Below, one piece after another: positions 63,981 to 64,000 of a DNA stretch of 64,000 nucleotides. The stretch's first letter is position 1. Each line of letters begins with the position of its first letter. Under the pieces are notes generated by a model. It made no database searches. It saw only the letters and a list, made by a program, of their open reading frames with translations, and had not been told where the DNA came from. The translations under genes and the position numbers were made by a program. Source of the stretch: Aphanomyces cochlioides (Eukaryota > Oomycota > Saprolegniomycetes > Saprolegniales > Verrucalvaceae); assembly GCA_019828595.1 (NCBI GenBank), contig JAHQRK010000032.1, positions 186,001 through 250,000 on the forward strand. The letters are read 5' to 3'.

Positions 63981-64000
63981 GCTGGCACCTGTGAAGCTCC

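Larger units (their letters stand above)
61916..64000 (-). mobile_element. Ty3/gypsy retrotransposon 3 (same family as 1), 3' part
   Basis: Begins with its 3' LTR (61916-62129) inserted in an exon of hydrolase copy C and runs off the window. LTR sequence is clearly related to that of retrotransposon 1 (shared blocks around CTTGACGAAGGTTCCCGTGG and the terminal GGGAGAC...AACA) but has diverged. It supplies the integrase and chromodomain parts that element 1 has lost. Confidence 0.88.

Noticed and set aside
1..64000. tRNA, rRNA, CRISPR arrays or bacterial operon signals
   Set aside because: No cloverleaf with matching arms, rRNA core sequence or regularly spaced repeats was recognised; gene structure is eukaryotic.
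35184..64000. Envelope-like genes in the gypsy elements (errantivirus type)
   Set aside because: Between integrase/chromodomain and the 3' LTR of elements 2 and 3 there is no further frame, so these are ordinary chromodomain retrotransposons.

Overview
The window looks like a chromosome segment from an oomycete, most likely of the Saprolegniales (Aphanomyces-like). Genes are dense and have very short GT-AG introns (about 38-62 nt). The gene content is typical of that group: bZIP plus START-like paralogs, WRKY19-like Cys/His repeat proteins, a CSC1/OSCA-like channel, a GPR180-like receptor and chromodomain Ty3/gypsy elements. This assignment is inference from gene style and families; no marker gene is present.

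Layout. 0-30 kb is mostly host genes: a large disordered protein, a LAMTOR5-like Ragulator subunit, membrane proteins, a GPR180-like 7TM protein, a pogo-type transposon (12.3-14.3 kb), a coiled-coil protein with a CC1-box-like motif, a membrane-anchored J-protein, a CCT-motif protein, three bZIP/START-like paralogs, a RuvC-fold resolvase and an aldo-keto reductase. 29.2-42.8 kb is a transposon nest. A PIF/Harbinger-type gene pair (a Myb-like partner on + and a HARBI1-type transposase on -) is broken by two abutting TIR elements and by an LTR retrotransposon. A MULE with 101-bp TIRs and a 10-bp target duplication follows directly. 43.3-49.2 kb returns to host genes: the CSC1-like channel and two WRKY19-like proteins. 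49.8-64 kb is a tandem array of three decayed serine beta-lactamase-like genes. The third copy is split by two Ty3/gypsy chromodomain retrotransposons, one complete (55.6-61.7 kb) and one running off the window end.

A palindromic motif, TATCCGGATA or close variants, sits 5-85 bp upstream of the start codon of at least seven unrelated genes and is far more frequent than chance. It is the best candidate for an undescribed core-promoter or regulator site. Related palindromes lie inside the MULE TIRs.

Multi-exon models were built by hand from GT-AG (one GC-AG) sites that keep the reading frame. Complete CDS lengths that divide exactly by three, with family-consistent protein sequence across each joint, are the main support.
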